Of a DNA stretch of 64,000 nt, positions 1-12,600 are shown in pieces. The notes under the pieces are model-generated. The model was not told the DNA's origin. It worked only from the letters and a program-made list of their open reading frames with translations, and did not search any database. The DNA lies in the NCBI RefSeq assembly GCF_002078875.1, contig NC_034410.1, positions 44,002,202-44,066,201 of the forward strand. Reading direction: 5' to 3'. Positions within the stretch are counted from its first letter, which is position 1. Every line of letters begins with the position of its first letter. Source of the DNA: Numida meleagris (taxonomy: Eukaryota; Chordata; Aves; Galliformes; Numididae). The position numbers and the translations under genes were made by a program.

Positions 1-440
1 GCAGGCCACCTTTCATTGGGATGGAATGGGGCTGATCTTGTGGTTTCAAACCCTGTTGGAATGGGCCAGAAGGCAGGCCATGTCTGGCAGAGACTTAGTT
101 GGTGTGGTTTTACCCCTCATGGTCAGCACTGGGATTACTCCTGTGGCATTTTTCTTGCAATAAACACGTAGCAAGTAAGCAAGTAAATTGTGCCAATAAA
201 CGCAAAGAGGCTTGGGAATGCTGGGCAGCCTCAGGCTTCATCACTGGAGCATAGGGAGCAGAAGAAGCTGTTTTGCAGGGATATTTTCTCCGGGTTGGCC
301 TGGGTCTCCCTGTGTTTCTTGGCAGTGTGCTTGGCAAAGGTATTACACGCTACTAATTGGCTCCTCTCCTCTAAGCTGTCCAGATTCCAACAACAGAGTC
401 CCCTCATGCCCATCCATTACAATGCTGCCATCTGCACTGA
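1..440. other. Unassigned left edge with two AATAAA hexamers
   Basis: No exon is recognisable. Two AATAAA hexamers lie close together near 159-200 on the plus strand, each followed by a few tens of bases. That would fit the 3' end of a transcript or an LTR remnant whose body lies left of the window. The short open frames here overlap on both strands and look like chance. Confidence 0.3.
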
Positions 441-912
441 CTTTCATTGAGGCTTTGGAATGTGTCCAGAGAAGGGTAACAAAGCTGTGAGGGGTCTGGA
501 GCACAAGTCTTATGAGGAGTGACTGAGGGAACAGGGATTGTTCAGTCTGGAGAAGAGGAGGCTCAGGAGAGACCTGATCACTCTCTACAACCACCTGAAA
601 GGAGGCTGTGGCGAAGTGAGGGTCAGCCTCTTTTCCAAGGTAACAGCAACAGCGCAAGAGGCAATGGCCTCCAATTCTACCAGGGGATGGTCAGGTTGGA
701 TATTAGGAAACACTTCTTCACAGAAAGAGTGGTGAGGCACTGGCACAAGCTGCCCAGGGAGGTGGTGGAGTCACCGTCCCTGGAGGCGTTCAAGAAATGT
801 GAGGATGTGTCACTGAGGGATGTGGTCAATGGGCATGTTGGGGGGGGGAGGGCTGGTGGCTGGACTAGGTGATCTTAGAGGTCTTTTCCAACTTTATTGG
901 TTCTAGGACTCT
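441..912 (+). mobile_element. CR1 LINE, 3' end fragment
   Basis: The plus strand encodes the degenerate C-terminus of the CR1 reverse-transcriptase ORF: an EALECVQRR segment near 447, then [18 protein letters not shown] and [29 protein letters not shown] segments in shifted frames. It ends in the conserved CR1 3' region (ggtgatcttagaggtctttt). The 5' end is truncated, as is usual for CR1. Frameshifts and stops make it a dead copy. Confidence 0.9.
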
Positions 913-2689
913 ACGTCTGGGGCATGAAATGATGCTGGTTAGATACAACTATTTCCTTTGGGGTTTCTGTTCAGCTGCAGCAGCCCATCAACCGTCTCAG
1001 TCAGGCATCAGCTTGTATACTTGTGTGTAATCACAGCACAGGGCAGCAGCCAGCTTTCACTGTATGATTTTTAACAGATCATTTTTGTTCTGTTTTGTTG
1101 GTAGCTTATTTTACTGTTAAATAAATTTATAAATAATAATTTTTAATAATTTATAATAAATTTTGCAAGTACATATTTTTTTGGAACTGTATTCTGAGTA
1201 GGACAAGCTTTTTACTGACAATATTTTGCTTACCATGTACCATATTCTATCAACATTGACCTTCCTTCTTTAAAGGAAGGTAATTCCTTCCTCTTATTCT
1301 GCAGCCCATATTGAGTATTAAAGCAGCATTTTATGTAGGACAGGGATCCTGCAGAGTGATTGCCATTAAACAGAAAATTTAAACTCACATTGCTGTGCAT
1401 GTGCACAAAAAGAGTGTCACACTTCTGCAGACTAACGTAATGTTGGTATTTCTAGTAGTCTGCATGCACATCTCAGTGACCTTAAAGTTTGTCTCACACA
1501 GGATTCATTTTCCTCCTCAGCTGTGGAATTTCTAGAACAAAAGAGGAGAAACAAAGCAATACCAGTTACATGGGGACAGCAAGCACATGCCTGCATCCAC
1601 GAGTGCTCCAGAGTGCTCCACCTGGCTGTGGCTGGGCCAGCTGGATGTGGTACCTACCCATCCTGGTCACTGGCTCTTCAGCATCACTAGCACTGCCACA
1701 GTGCCTCTCCTCGTTGGGATGTGCTGAGCCTCAGCTACATCTTTACATTTTTCTCTGTCATTGATTGGTGGCTTACAGTGACCCTCATGTGTCAGGGAGT
1801 GATCATATGAATTGTTGCTGGCAAAGAGTGTGGGATAAGCAAACGAAAGAGGGCAGGCACTAATCTCTTACTGAGTACAGCTGTAGCCAAAAGAGGGAGC
1901 TAAATCAATCCTCTGACAGTAGGTATCAAGGAATAAGCCAGGGCTCTTAATTCATAAACATGGATATACATTAATTAGGAGTCCTGCCACCTTCACACAC
2001 AGCCATCCCACAGAATATGGGAAGAGGGCAGGAATCAATGATTGACAAATGTACTCCACAAGCTACACACTTGCTGTCTTAAAAGTGAATATCTTCACTC
2101 TCCTGTCTTGTAGAAGCTGGTATAAGCCTGGAAGAGTACTGTGAGATCTCTCATTCAGTGGAATTTTCCACTCAGTTTATATCCATATGCATGCTATGTG
2201 CTGCTGGGACGCTGGCAGAATGGCTGCAGGTATTACAAAAAAATGGGCTTCTTCATGGTTTGAAAGATAGGAAAAAATGAAGGGGAGAATAATGAGAAAT
2301 GGCTTATAAAACCTGGCTATTGAAAATGCAGTAAAATAGCATTAATCCTGGGAATGAATGCCAGGGCTTCACAAACAACTTATTATCTGAGGCATCACTG
2401 ATTACATCGAGATGGTGATTTTTGTATTCTTATTTATTTCAAGTTCTGCAGTCATTAGCATTGACATAATATTATTTAAAAACAAACAGGCAAGCATTTT
2501 TGACACTGTCAGCAAAGAATAGCACTTGAACCTCATTTTTCTCTGTGCCAACAAATGTCAGAGAGCCAGCCTAGGTAAAAGAAGGCACCTGAGTATGTTG
2601 AGGCAAGGTGTGTACTGTGGGGGAAACTGATTGCGAGTTCCCTACTAACCAACTCTTGTGTAAAACCTAGAGCTGCTAAAACAAATGCT
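913..2689. other. Intergenic AT-rich sequence
   Basis: I see no gene here. The stretch has A/T-rich runs around 1090-1180. A short perfect-stem hairpin at 1259-1281 has accttcctt-type arms. A 10-bp tandem duplication (gagtgctcca) lies near 1602-1621. Confidence 0.5.
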
Positions 2690-3787
2690 GGCAACACTGC
2701 AGCACGCTTGAAATCTTATGACAATGAGCCAGGGACCACTGAAGGAATAGGAGAAGGGAACAGGGAAACTCAAGGGAAATACTTCAAAGGAATTAAGGAA
2801 TTATCATCCAAAAATGTGACAAGGTGAGCTGTACAGCTGAAGTGCCTCTACAGCAATGCACGCAGCTTGGGAAACAAACAGGAGTTGGAAGCCACTGTGC
2901 TGCTACAAAACCATGATGTAGTTGCTATCACTGAAACCTGGTGGGATGATTCCCATGACTGGCATGTGGCTAACAATGGCTACAAGCTGTTCAGAATGGG
3001 CAGACGAGGAAGGAGAGGAGGAGGTGTTGCCCTCTATATCAAGAAAGGAATAGAGTGTGAAGTCTGTCCCTGAAGGATGGCCACGATTAAGTCAAAACCT
3101 ATGGGTGAGAGTTAGAGACTGAGGCAACACAGGGAGCCTTGTGGTTGGTGTCTACTACAGGCTGCCTGATTGAGTGCAGCCTGTTGATGAAGCCTTCCTC
3201 CAGCTACAAGAAGCATCATGATCGCAGGTCTCAGCTTGCTGGTGGACTTCTACCACGCTGACATCTGCTGGAAAAGTAGCTTGACAACCTGTAGGAAATC
3301 CAGGAGGATAACTTATTGAGCCAAGTGATAGGTAGCTGCACCAGAGACCTGTTGCTCACTAACACAAGTGAACTGATTGGTGACATCAGAATTGGAGGCT
3401 GCCTAGGCTATAGTGGTCATGCAATGGTGGAACTCACAATCCGGAGGGAAATGGTACAGACAAAGAATAAAATCAGGATGCTAAATTTTAGGAAAGCTGA
3501 ATCCCAGCTCTTCAGGGAGTTAGTAAAAAAAAAACAAAACAAAACTAAAAAACCCTGGGAAACTGTCCTCGGGGACAAGGGAGAGGAGCAGAGCTGGCAG
3601 ATCTTTAAGGAAGCTTTCCTTAGGGTACAAGAGCTCTCCATCCCCAGGTGAAGGAAGCCAGGAAAGGAAGGAAAGAGACCAGCATGGCTGAACCAGGACC
3701 TGCTGGTCAAACTGGAGAGCAAGAGGAAACTGCACAGGCAGTGGGAGCAGGCACAGGTATCCTGGGAGGAGAAGCCTCACCATTACA
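2690..3787 (+). mobile_element. CR1 LINE, endonuclease-domain fragment lacking its 3' part
   Basis: The frame around 2840-3073 reads LKCLYSNARSLGNK, then LQNHDVVAITETWWDDSHDW, and GGGVALYIKK. This is the N-terminal AP-endonuclease domain of the CR1 ORF2 protein, including the ITETWW motif. Frame 3316-3651 continues with LLTNTSELIGDI and SGHAMVEL, the end of the endonuclease domain. CR1 similarity stops abruptly near 3787, before the reverse transcriptase. Frameshifts (about 3074 and 3652) make it nonfunctional. The 5' boundary is approximate. Confidence 0.85.
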
Positions 3788-6700
3788 TAGATAGTTAACT
3801 AATATGAGCATCCAGGCTCCTGCTTACATCCCTAACTCTAGTCATTTCCTAGCTTGCTACTTTGAGAAGCAGTAATAAGAAAAGTTATACTTGTGATGTA
3901 TCTGCTTTGTCGTGTTCAGAATTTAATACAAGAAGACAATTTAAAACCTGAATTTCTTAAGCCAGGTCACTAAAGCTACCTTGCACACAGGAAAGAAAGA
4001 CAACAGAATGGAGTTCAACCCTCCTGTCTCCTATTAATGTCCACTTCATGTCTGCAGTAAGCCATTACATTCCTTCTGAAGGTCAGATCAACTAGAAGAG
4101 CAAAGTTTCCTGCATGAAGTTTCCTAGACTGTGTCTGGGAGCCCCAGCTTCCACTTCCACTTTGCTATAGATTAAAAAAAAAAAAAAAGTCATTTTTCCT
4201 TACTGTTCCCCTTGTCTCTTTCAGTGCTATAATATTGAATTTCAGTTCATTTTTCTTGAGTTCCTTACCAAAAGCTGAAGATATTACAGATTGTAAACAA
4301 CAAAATCTCCTGCTGAGAACCAGTTCTGCATATTGACTTTTGTATATGCAGAGATTTAAAAAAATGAGATTGATCTACAATTTCTGAGATACAAAAAAGG
4401 AAAAGAAGGAAAATGTATCCTTTTACTTGTATTCTTTCATATCCTCTTTATTATTCCCTATGGATAGAGAAAGAATATTTGGGATCTTATACTGCCTTAG
4501 GAGTCAGCAGTCTTAGTATGAAAACTGAAATATTCTTGCAATTCTAGGAAACCAAAGCAGGGCTCCAATTAATAATCTATACCTACATCTACACATATTT
4601 TTGAGATTTATATATAATCTACATATCTAACTTCCACAGTATAGAGATACATATTTTGTTATGGATCTATATTTATCTATCATAAGACAGGCTGTGAAAA
4701 TATTACAAATTGGCAGTGCTTGAAATTCACGCTGCACCTAGAAATGATAAAAAATAGACATTGTTCTGGTCTAGCAGAATCAGCCTGGTAAGGAAGTACT
4801 CCTTATATTCAATCATTTTCAAGCAGTTCTTTAATTAAGCTCTTTGTATTGCAATAGAGCCTTCAGCCCACGATGAAGTGCCTATAATTCTAATGCCATT
4901 TTCAAGGTCTACAGCTTGCACGGTTAATAGGTGTTAGAGAAGCATAATATATAATAGTACAGATACGTAAGCAATAGGGCAGGTATTTCAGAAGCACAGA
5001 TGAGCCACGGGAAGATTAATGGAATTTGACAACATGTCAGAAAAGTGGCTGTACAAGTACATTCATCTCTAAGCTTTTTGTTATGCATTGCTGTGGAGGA
5101 AACAATCACTGAAGGAAAATAACCCTTTCATGAGTGTAATTTGGTAACAATTTGCACAACATGATAACGTGTCTTCTTAATTCAAAGACATTTGACAGAG
5201 ACATCTTGACGTTTTCATTAAGGGAGCTGTCAGGATTAATCTGGAAGAGGACAAGAATCTTATTGGAAAGTGCCTACTTATCCTCAGTAATCTAATAATC
5301 TGCACTAGTAGGGTCAAGTCATTTTTTATGATCCAGCCTTTAATCACCTATCAATTACAACTTTTAATTACAGCTGAGCTGCTGAGATATATAGAGATCT
5401 TCCCAGGGATGAGATGGATGGTTGTAGCACTGCTCTGAATAGTGCCCTATTGCCAGCAATTCCCCTCCTCCACCGCTGCTCCTATACTGACATGGCTGTA
5501 AAATGACGCCAAGCTCCTTACGCATAATGCTAAATATCTGGTTATGTCATGACGCTTATGCATGGAAATCTGAATGAAGATGATGGCAGAAGTTTGAATT
5601 GTGGCTTTTTCCAATATATAGCCACTTGACTTTGCCCTTTAACATTTCTAGCTAGCTGGCTATATTTACAGCTATAAATATATAGAGACAGATAGATAGC
5701 GTATGTCTACATGAATGTGAACATCTATATAGACTAGGAAATTTTTTCATGCCAATGACTCTGGCAGCAAGAGGCTCTGCTGCAGGGAGAAGGGAACACC
5801 TCATCCAGGAGCCACAAAGGTCAGCTCAGGGCAGGGCACTGAGCTCTACCTCCCTCAGCAGCACGGTCCAGGTCACAGTGTTTACCACCGGCACTGCTTG
5901 GGGTAGATGAATAAAGGTACACAGCATTAATACCCCAAAAGTCAAACTGTCATAGCTCCCTTGCTACCCTGAGAAGCAGAAATTCTCCCTTGATTTCATA
6001 AAATATATTTTGCTGTGTTCCATAAAGGCCCCTCGGTCTTGTTGCTCCTTGGTGGCCCTATTTTTCTCTTGATTCTGTGGCGTTAGAGGGCTTGGATGTC
6101 AAGAGCACAGCGATAGCTTTACTGATTCTGCAGGCTCGTACTGCAAGAGGGCAGCTGCTTGTAAAGAAAACAGTGAAACAAATCCCTGTGCATTACATCA
6201 AGTGAAAACTTCATCTTCCCCTTTTTCTATGTATAGGACACTTCAGTCTAAAACAAAGATGCATAGAATGACCCTACAAATAAGATTAGGGTAATTTAGA
6301 GAATGAAATTAATCTGCCAAGCCCTGTGTGGGCTTTTTTTGTCATTTGACATCACTGTAGTCTCTTTTCATCTTCAATTCTTGCTCCTCTTAGTAATTCA
6401 CTATAAAGAGTTTTATTTAGAGGAAGAAATAGATAGATGAGTTTATGCCTCCATTATTTAATGGTGGACTTTCATCCTGGGGCAAAAAGGACAAGAAGGA
6501 TCCTGATGGCAGAGCGAAGTGAATTAAAGATCAGAAAATGTTGTAGATTTGGCTGAGAGTTTATGAACTAATTTGCATACTTCTGGTTTTAATGTCAGTG
6601 ACTTTTTTTCTGCTCCGCTGCTGTGGTATTTTTTATGTTTGTTTTCAAATTCAATTACTTGTGTATTCATTTTCACATTTCTGGATCCAGCATCCCTGTG

Positions 6701-7109
6701 AGATCTAATTTAAGGACTGTATTTCCTCTTTTGAAAATAAGAGATTATTTCAAAAAGAAAAAGAAAAATCAAGAACAATGGCATCTTTGAAATAACATAC
6801 TATGAACAGCATTTGTTTCCTAGGGTTCTTAGGAGGGGTTAATGGCTATAGAGGAGATTTGCAGAGTGCAGTTTTCAGGCTCTCACCAGGCAGCACAAAA
6901 GGCCAGAAGAGGCACCACAGCACTGCTCAAACTTGCTTAAGTGGACCTGATGCTCAAGGGGTACCCTTGAGCCAGGTGAAGGTGATTTTACCCTGTTCCA
7001 CCTCCTCACTTGCTGCTGTTTCATGGAAAGAGGGGAACAGCCTGCACATAGCTTCACTGTAGGAGCAACTCACCCATAAGTGACCAGAGCATCTGAGCAT
7101 ATTATATAT
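3788..7109. other. Intergenic AT-rich sequence, possible conserved noncoding blocks
   Basis: No exon is supported. It is A/T-rich with a 14-base A run near 4174 and TATA/ATAG microsatellite-like stretches near 4600-4680 and 5660-5700. A block at about 5330-5394 has several homeodomain-type cores (tcaatta, ttaatta) and no repeat signature. Confidence 0.4.
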
Positions 7110-7318
7110 ACGATATCCCCTTCTTTCTTACAGCCCCTCTTCAGATACTGAAAGGCCACTGTCAGGTCACCTTGGAGCCTTATCTTCTCTAGGCTGAACA
7201 GTCCCAGCTCTCTCAGCCTGTCCTCACAGGGGAGGTGTTCCATCCCTGGGATTGTTTCTGTGGCCTTCCTCTGGATGTGCTCCAACAGGTCCACCTCTGT
7301 CCTGTACTGAGGTTCCCA
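7110..7318 (-). mobile_element. CR1 LINE fragment
   Basis: Read on the minus strand it encodes MDLLEHIQRKATETIPGMEH, then ELGLFSLEKIRLQGDLTVAFQYLKRGCK, the familiar C-terminal CR1 ORF2 segment. Both ends are truncated, and the 3' tail octamers are missing. Confidence 0.88.
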
Positions 7319-9284
7319 GCTTGGTTCCCAGCTTCTTTCCTGTGCTAAAACAGCCCAACCCCATCACAACTAACACAACAGTGCTCCCACAGAGAGCAAA
7401 CTCCTTTCCTTCTGAAGCCAGTATTTTTTGTCAGGTGACACTTGCCTCCTCCAGCAGCTGGAGCACCTGTGAAGTGCTGCACACCTCCAGCACAAGAAGC
7501 ATGAACAACTACTGGCAGCACAGGAAGGCCTGTTCAGAAAGCCCCATGATCTGAAGGCATAAAATATGTCGCACTGGATTCAGGAGGAAAAAATACCATG
7601 ATTCACAATTCTGACCTTGAATAGTAGAGCCTCTTCTGCTCTGCTGAGAACAAGCCTCAGAGAAAGCTCTTCTCTGTACCACTGGAAAATAAATTCATGA
7701 ACAAACGTATATGTTTCTGAAAAGCGAAAGCACTCCGTCTCTGGAAAAGGAATGATAGGAAATGAATTTTCAGTTATTTGGGCTCAGTGGGACTCTGCGG
7801 GGTTCAGGCTACTCCTTAATCCAGACAGGAAAAAACTCTTTTGTCAAAACACTAGAGAAATTCCCTCTGGGGTCAGATTTTTGCAACCAGCAAAGCCAGT
7901 AACAAAGGCTTTTCTGATCTTCATGGGCACATTAAACTTTGGATGCTGTCACTTTCCTTTCTACATCAGGGTAGTCCTGGTGGTTGGCCTAAAAGATGTG
8001 GGATCTTGGTCTGCCATGCCTCAGCTCTCCTTGCAGTATCGTAAAACCCAGCAAGATTTAGGAGACTGCAAAGCCTGTGTGTACATGGGGACTGGTTGCG
8101 CAGTGTCTTATTTTAGGGCCAATGAATTATTTTCTGACAGCTCCTGAGAGGAGATTCACACTCAAAAGATATTCATGAAGAGATGATTTTTGCAGAGCTG
8201 GGAACACTGACTCACTCCCACCTCTATCACTCCTCTCAGTCTCTGGTACGTGATGCAGAAGTGAGGTAGAAAGCAGGGAGTGATGTCTTACTTTTGCTGT
8301 GATAAAAATTGGGGCTGGTTTGTGACTTGGCTCTTTTCCTGTACATTTCCATCATGAGATGAGAGACTGCAGCTAGAGAATTGAAAATAACTGGCTGCTG
8401 ATGCATAAAACAGAAAGGCAAAATTTTACTTGCTTTTCTTACGGACTGTTGCATAAAATACACTGAGACCATGCAGTCCTCAAGGAACAGAAAGATGAGA
8501 CTGGCTGTCATGGTCGTCTTGTAGTAAATCTTGCTTAGTTAGATTTACAAATATCACCATGAAACAAGATGAGTTCACGCACTTATACAATGATGTACCT
8601 CCAAAGAAGAGCTCTTTTTCTCACCTTAATTTTCCTGTAAATGTTACATTTCAGCTCCACTGCTAAATGCTGTGCATTTGCTGGTGAAAATGCTCCATTT
8701 TTTTTCCCTCACATCCTGTTATCCCATTGCTAGGGTGCTGTCCCATTGCTAGGGTGCACCACTTCGAAGTAACTCAGCTGAAATGAATGCAGTGACTTTG
8801 GGAGGCAGCTGTGTTTACAGCAAAGAAAATGTGAGGAACTGCATTATTCAGGCAGCTGAGGAAGGAAAAACAATTTTAAAGAGCTGTTTGGAATGGTTGA
8901 TGCTTTTATCCTGCTTGGATAAATTATTATTTTTACAACTATGTACCAAAAAAACAATTCTAATCTGTCTGTGACTACAGGAATACAATTTTCTGGTGAT
9001 ATTTAGAAATATGCTTAATAATACTGGGTACAGAAACAGCATTCAAACACAAATGGAAAAGAGATCAAACCTGTAATGGTGATGAATTCCTCAAAAATAC
9101 CCTCAGTGATGCCTTGCAATGGAAAACTGCATCTCCTTGAAATTTTTTCATACAAAAAGATGGGCTTAAAGTACATACAATTTATTCACAAAGGTTATTT
9201 TGCAGTGCAACATTTTCATAAAATATGCTCACTCAAAAATTATGACCTGGCATAGAAAAACAAACAAAAAAAATCCAGCAGGAA
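7319..9284. other. Intergenic sequence
   Basis: No gene is recognised. An open frame of 131 codons at 7752-8147 (plus) has no recognisable motif and no splice or promoter context. A 19-bp unit (tcccattgctagggtgctg) is present twice in tandem at 8722-8757. Confidence 0.4.
8722..8757 (+). repeat. 19-bp direct tandem duplication
   Basis: The unit tcccattgctagggtgc occurs at 8722-8738 and again at 8741-8757, giving a 19-bp period and two copies. It is probably a recent slippage duplication. Confidence 0.85.
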
Positions 9285-9353
9285 CATACTTTTCTGTATT
9301 TATTTTAAAACTAAGAAACTTCTTAGTTTTTCAAAAAAATACAGAATAGTATG
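9285..9353. repeat. Near-perfect 69-bp palindrome (hairpin, MITE-like)
   Basis: The left arm begins catacttttctgtatt and the right arm ends aatacagaatagtatg. They pair across a centre near 9319, with a few mismatches. The innermost 24 bp (9307-9330) are themselves almost self-complementary. A second 24-bp copy, the exact reverse complement of this core, lies at 9381-9404. Such foldback structures are typical of short nonautonomous DNA transposons, but no family can be named from the sequence alone. Confidence 0.7.
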
Positions 9354-9380
9354 TATATATGTATATATTTACAAATGCAA

Positions 9381-9404
9381 AAAACTAAGAAGTTTCTTAG
9401 TTTT
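9381..9404. repeat. Inverted second copy of the palindrome core
   Basis: These 24 bases are the exact reverse complement of 9307-9330 and lie 50 bp downstream of it. The pair can form a stem across the gtatatat-rich spacer. Confidence 0.85.
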
Positions 9405-9424
9405 ATCTTAGTTTGGAAATATGA

Positions 9425-9640
9425 TTCCTGGCTGTGGCAATTGAGGCACAGACTCCATTGCTAGTGCAGGACGAAGACCCTTTATTGTACGTGGTTACAA
9501 CCTTTTATACCCGCGTAACAACCCCTTGGTCACATGTCCCAAGGTCTTTGGTTAGTCAAAGTGGGGGGTTAGTCTTTGTTTTCCCACACTGGTAGCTGTG
9601 CATTTAAGGTCAAAGATCTTTTTGTGGAGTGAATCCTTTA
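9425..9640 (-). mobile_element. Putative solo LTR of an endogenous retrovirus
   Basis: On the minus strand the block carries a strong TATA box (GGGTATAAAAGG, 9501-9512) and then an AATAAA (9481-9486) 17 bases further on. After a short stretch it ends in a CACAGCCAGGAATCA-like sequence. This TATA/poly(A) layout is what an LTR looks like. No internal retroviral gene, primer-binding site or partner LTR is visible nearby, so a solo LTR is the simplest reading. Ends are approximate, I could not find a clear target-site duplication, and the U3 part may extend to about 9960. Confidence 0.6.
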
Positions 9641-12600
9641 CATCACCAAACTAAATCTTACTGATTGACTTCCCTAAGAGGTAAGCTGAGAATGCAGGGA
9701 ATCTTCACAAACCTGCCCCCAGAGAAACCAAGTACTCTAAAGTAATGCTGCAAGCATATCTCCCTTTTCCTTAGGAACTTAATGACTTGTAAGCACATAA
9801 ACAGGAAGTAAATGAAGAATAAGCAATACAGGATATGCAAAAGACGAGTGTATCTTCCATTACTTCACATTATAAATGAAATTAAAAGGCGCCTCAACCA
9901 TTGTTGTAGATTTGCTACCCTACTACATCTAGACTTCTGCTAAGTTTCTAAGGGCAAGCTCCAAAGAAGATTGGAGTGCATCTCCAGGGAACCTCAGCAC
10001 ATAAAAGCATTTGTTCCTTTGATGTTTGGAGCAAAAGCAACAGAGAGGGACTAGTTACAGAAATGATATGTTTAGGTACAAAATACTGCTCAGAGTAGAA
10101 AAGTACAAGCTAATGCATTTTGGGGGGAAAGTACCAGCTAGATTCCAATGGGAGAGAAAGTGTGCAGTTACAGACTTCAGGAGAAGAAAATAATGCACAG
10201 GAGGAGCTGCATTGATCCTCTGTTGCAAGGTTCTAGGAAGACAACCCCTAGATTTTCAGGACATTTCACTAGTTTCAGCTGGTAAGTCCTAGCTTGGAGT
10301 GGCTGAATAAAGGTTACAAAGGGCTGATGATGTTATAGAGTAAGGAGAATTCAGAAGAAGTTAGGGTTGAACTCTTATTTGATAAATTGTAAAAAGGTAA
10401 CAACAACAAAAAAAAAAGCCCCCCAAAATAAGCGGTAGATCTGTGCTAAAACTGATGATGTCCTCAGGATTTCCTCTTCACTAGCAGACCCCTCTAAGTA
10501 AGCAAAGGTCTCTTAACTTCTTTACAGTACTCGTAAAACATCTCAGCCCTACAACAGCCAGCCACCTGAGCAGCTGGTACAAGGGTTGCTGTGGCTGTAG
10601 GCTTAGTTCGGCTGTTTCATTGGGTTCTGGAGCAGTCCTTTGTTGCATCCTGAAAGGATAAAATGGCATTACAACACTTCTGCCTCCATCTCATGCATTT
10701 TTAAGTTCAGCTTAGCCATAGTTTGCCTCTTTGATTCGTCCAAAGAGTATTTAAGGAGAGGTTTCAAAATGCCAACAAAATTTAATAAATTCTAACATCA
10801 CAACAGTGAAGGGTGCCCTTGAAAGGCATTTCAGTGGCATGGACCTAGAAGTGGTTGAACAGGTGGAAGAACCCAGGCAGCAAGGAAATCCTAGAAAGAA
10901 CACAATCCATATTATGCATTTAATGTCAGATAAGGAGAACGTACTGTATGATACAATCCTGAGTGAGTAGGAAAAGAAGTGAGAGCCTTCATTCTCTCAC
11001 AGCACCAAGCTGTACATTTTCATAGTAGAATCAAAGTGAGGACTAAATGGAAAAGAAGTGGAGAAAAAATATTCAGGTAAATATTATCGACACACCAACA
11101 GCTGATAATAGGGTAATAGTCAATGTCGTTATTCCTGATGTGGATTATTTCTTCCAGGTTATGAAAAGCAGGTTAATATTTGATCTTATATCAATACATA
11201 TTCCATATAAGGATTATTCTGGAAAACATGTCTTGTCATGGCCATGAACTTACTGTGATAGTTTACAGTAGAAATTGATTAGGAATCTGAAGAATTTCAA
11301 TGCAATTAACTATGTGAATACACTGATAACCACTCCCTGTTGTAGGTATATTGTCACAGGAGATGTTACTGACAGCTATTTAAAATATGTTAGTTATTAA
11401 TTTAATATGATCTCTTCTGGACTCTGTTTTACTACTGCAGTAGCTGGATGGCATTGATTTTTTCCATCTCCTGCTGCTTATCTCAAGCTCTTTCATTTTG
11501 CTTGTCCTATTGATCTTAATGTTCCCTTCATACATCATCTCACCGGAAGCTGGTAATAAATCAATGTGGCCTCTTAAATATATGCCCTATTATAATCCTT
11601 TGGAAGAGTCACTTAGAGCTCTTGGTGGCTATCGGACACATTTAAACAAGAGAAAACGTCTTTGCCTACACTCTGACTCTTGGATGTGAGACGTTTACAG
11701 TCATTTTATTGAGCATATGTGTTTTAAATGCCTGCCATAATATGGACTTAAGAGGAAAACACTAAAGCAAGCTAAAGAGATCTCAGTGTGAGTTTCATGT
11801 CTTAAACAGTTCCATTTTTAGTGACTTGTTTCCTAATCTTCTGACAATAAGTTGTATCCAGCAAGACTGAAAGCCTTTCAGGACAGCCTTTCTTATTCTC
11901 TGCATACATTGCCCGTAGCATTTAGTTCTTAGCAGAGTTTCATTAGCACAAAAGGGGCATCTGAATATAGGTACAGGAGTAGTAGCTATGCAAAACAATG
12001 CCAGGACATCTACGACTACAAATCATCATTATTTTTGCTTCATGCTGCACTAGCATCTTTGGGTAACATTAATACTTAATACCTAGTTCTTTCCCATATA
12101 TGCACTCATATTTATTCCAGTTGGTCTGCTGCAGTACATAGGGATATTGAAACAGTTTTCTGCCATGCAGAGTTGGGTCTAGCTGGGAAAGGAAGACATG
12201 TACTTATGTGCTTGAAACCAGAGTAATAACACAGGAAGCTAATTCCCACTTGAAGATGTTTTAAGTGGGTACTTGAGGAAAATATAACAGTGCAAACATA
12301 AATTAATCAGCACCTTGGTGACAGAAAGCAATATGTTAAATTTGGGGACTTCTCCTAGGAGATGTCAAATGAGTTAAAATCAACCTGGCTGAATAAAAGT
12401 AGATGTATACATGCTCATTTTGGAGCTCTCTAACGTAAAAGCCAACACTGAACGTTTAAAATCCATATATAATGTAGAGTAGTTACCGATAATGGTTGTG
12501 TACCCCATTATTTGTGAGCTTACATAAATCTCACTCTGTTCCATTCTGAAATTGGGTTCAGGCAGAGACCTGTCACAAAGGCCCCCAGAGCCCCACGGCA

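Noticed and set aside
7752..8147. 131-codon plus-strand frame
   Set aside because: No motif, signal peptide or splice context; a chance frame in unique sequence.
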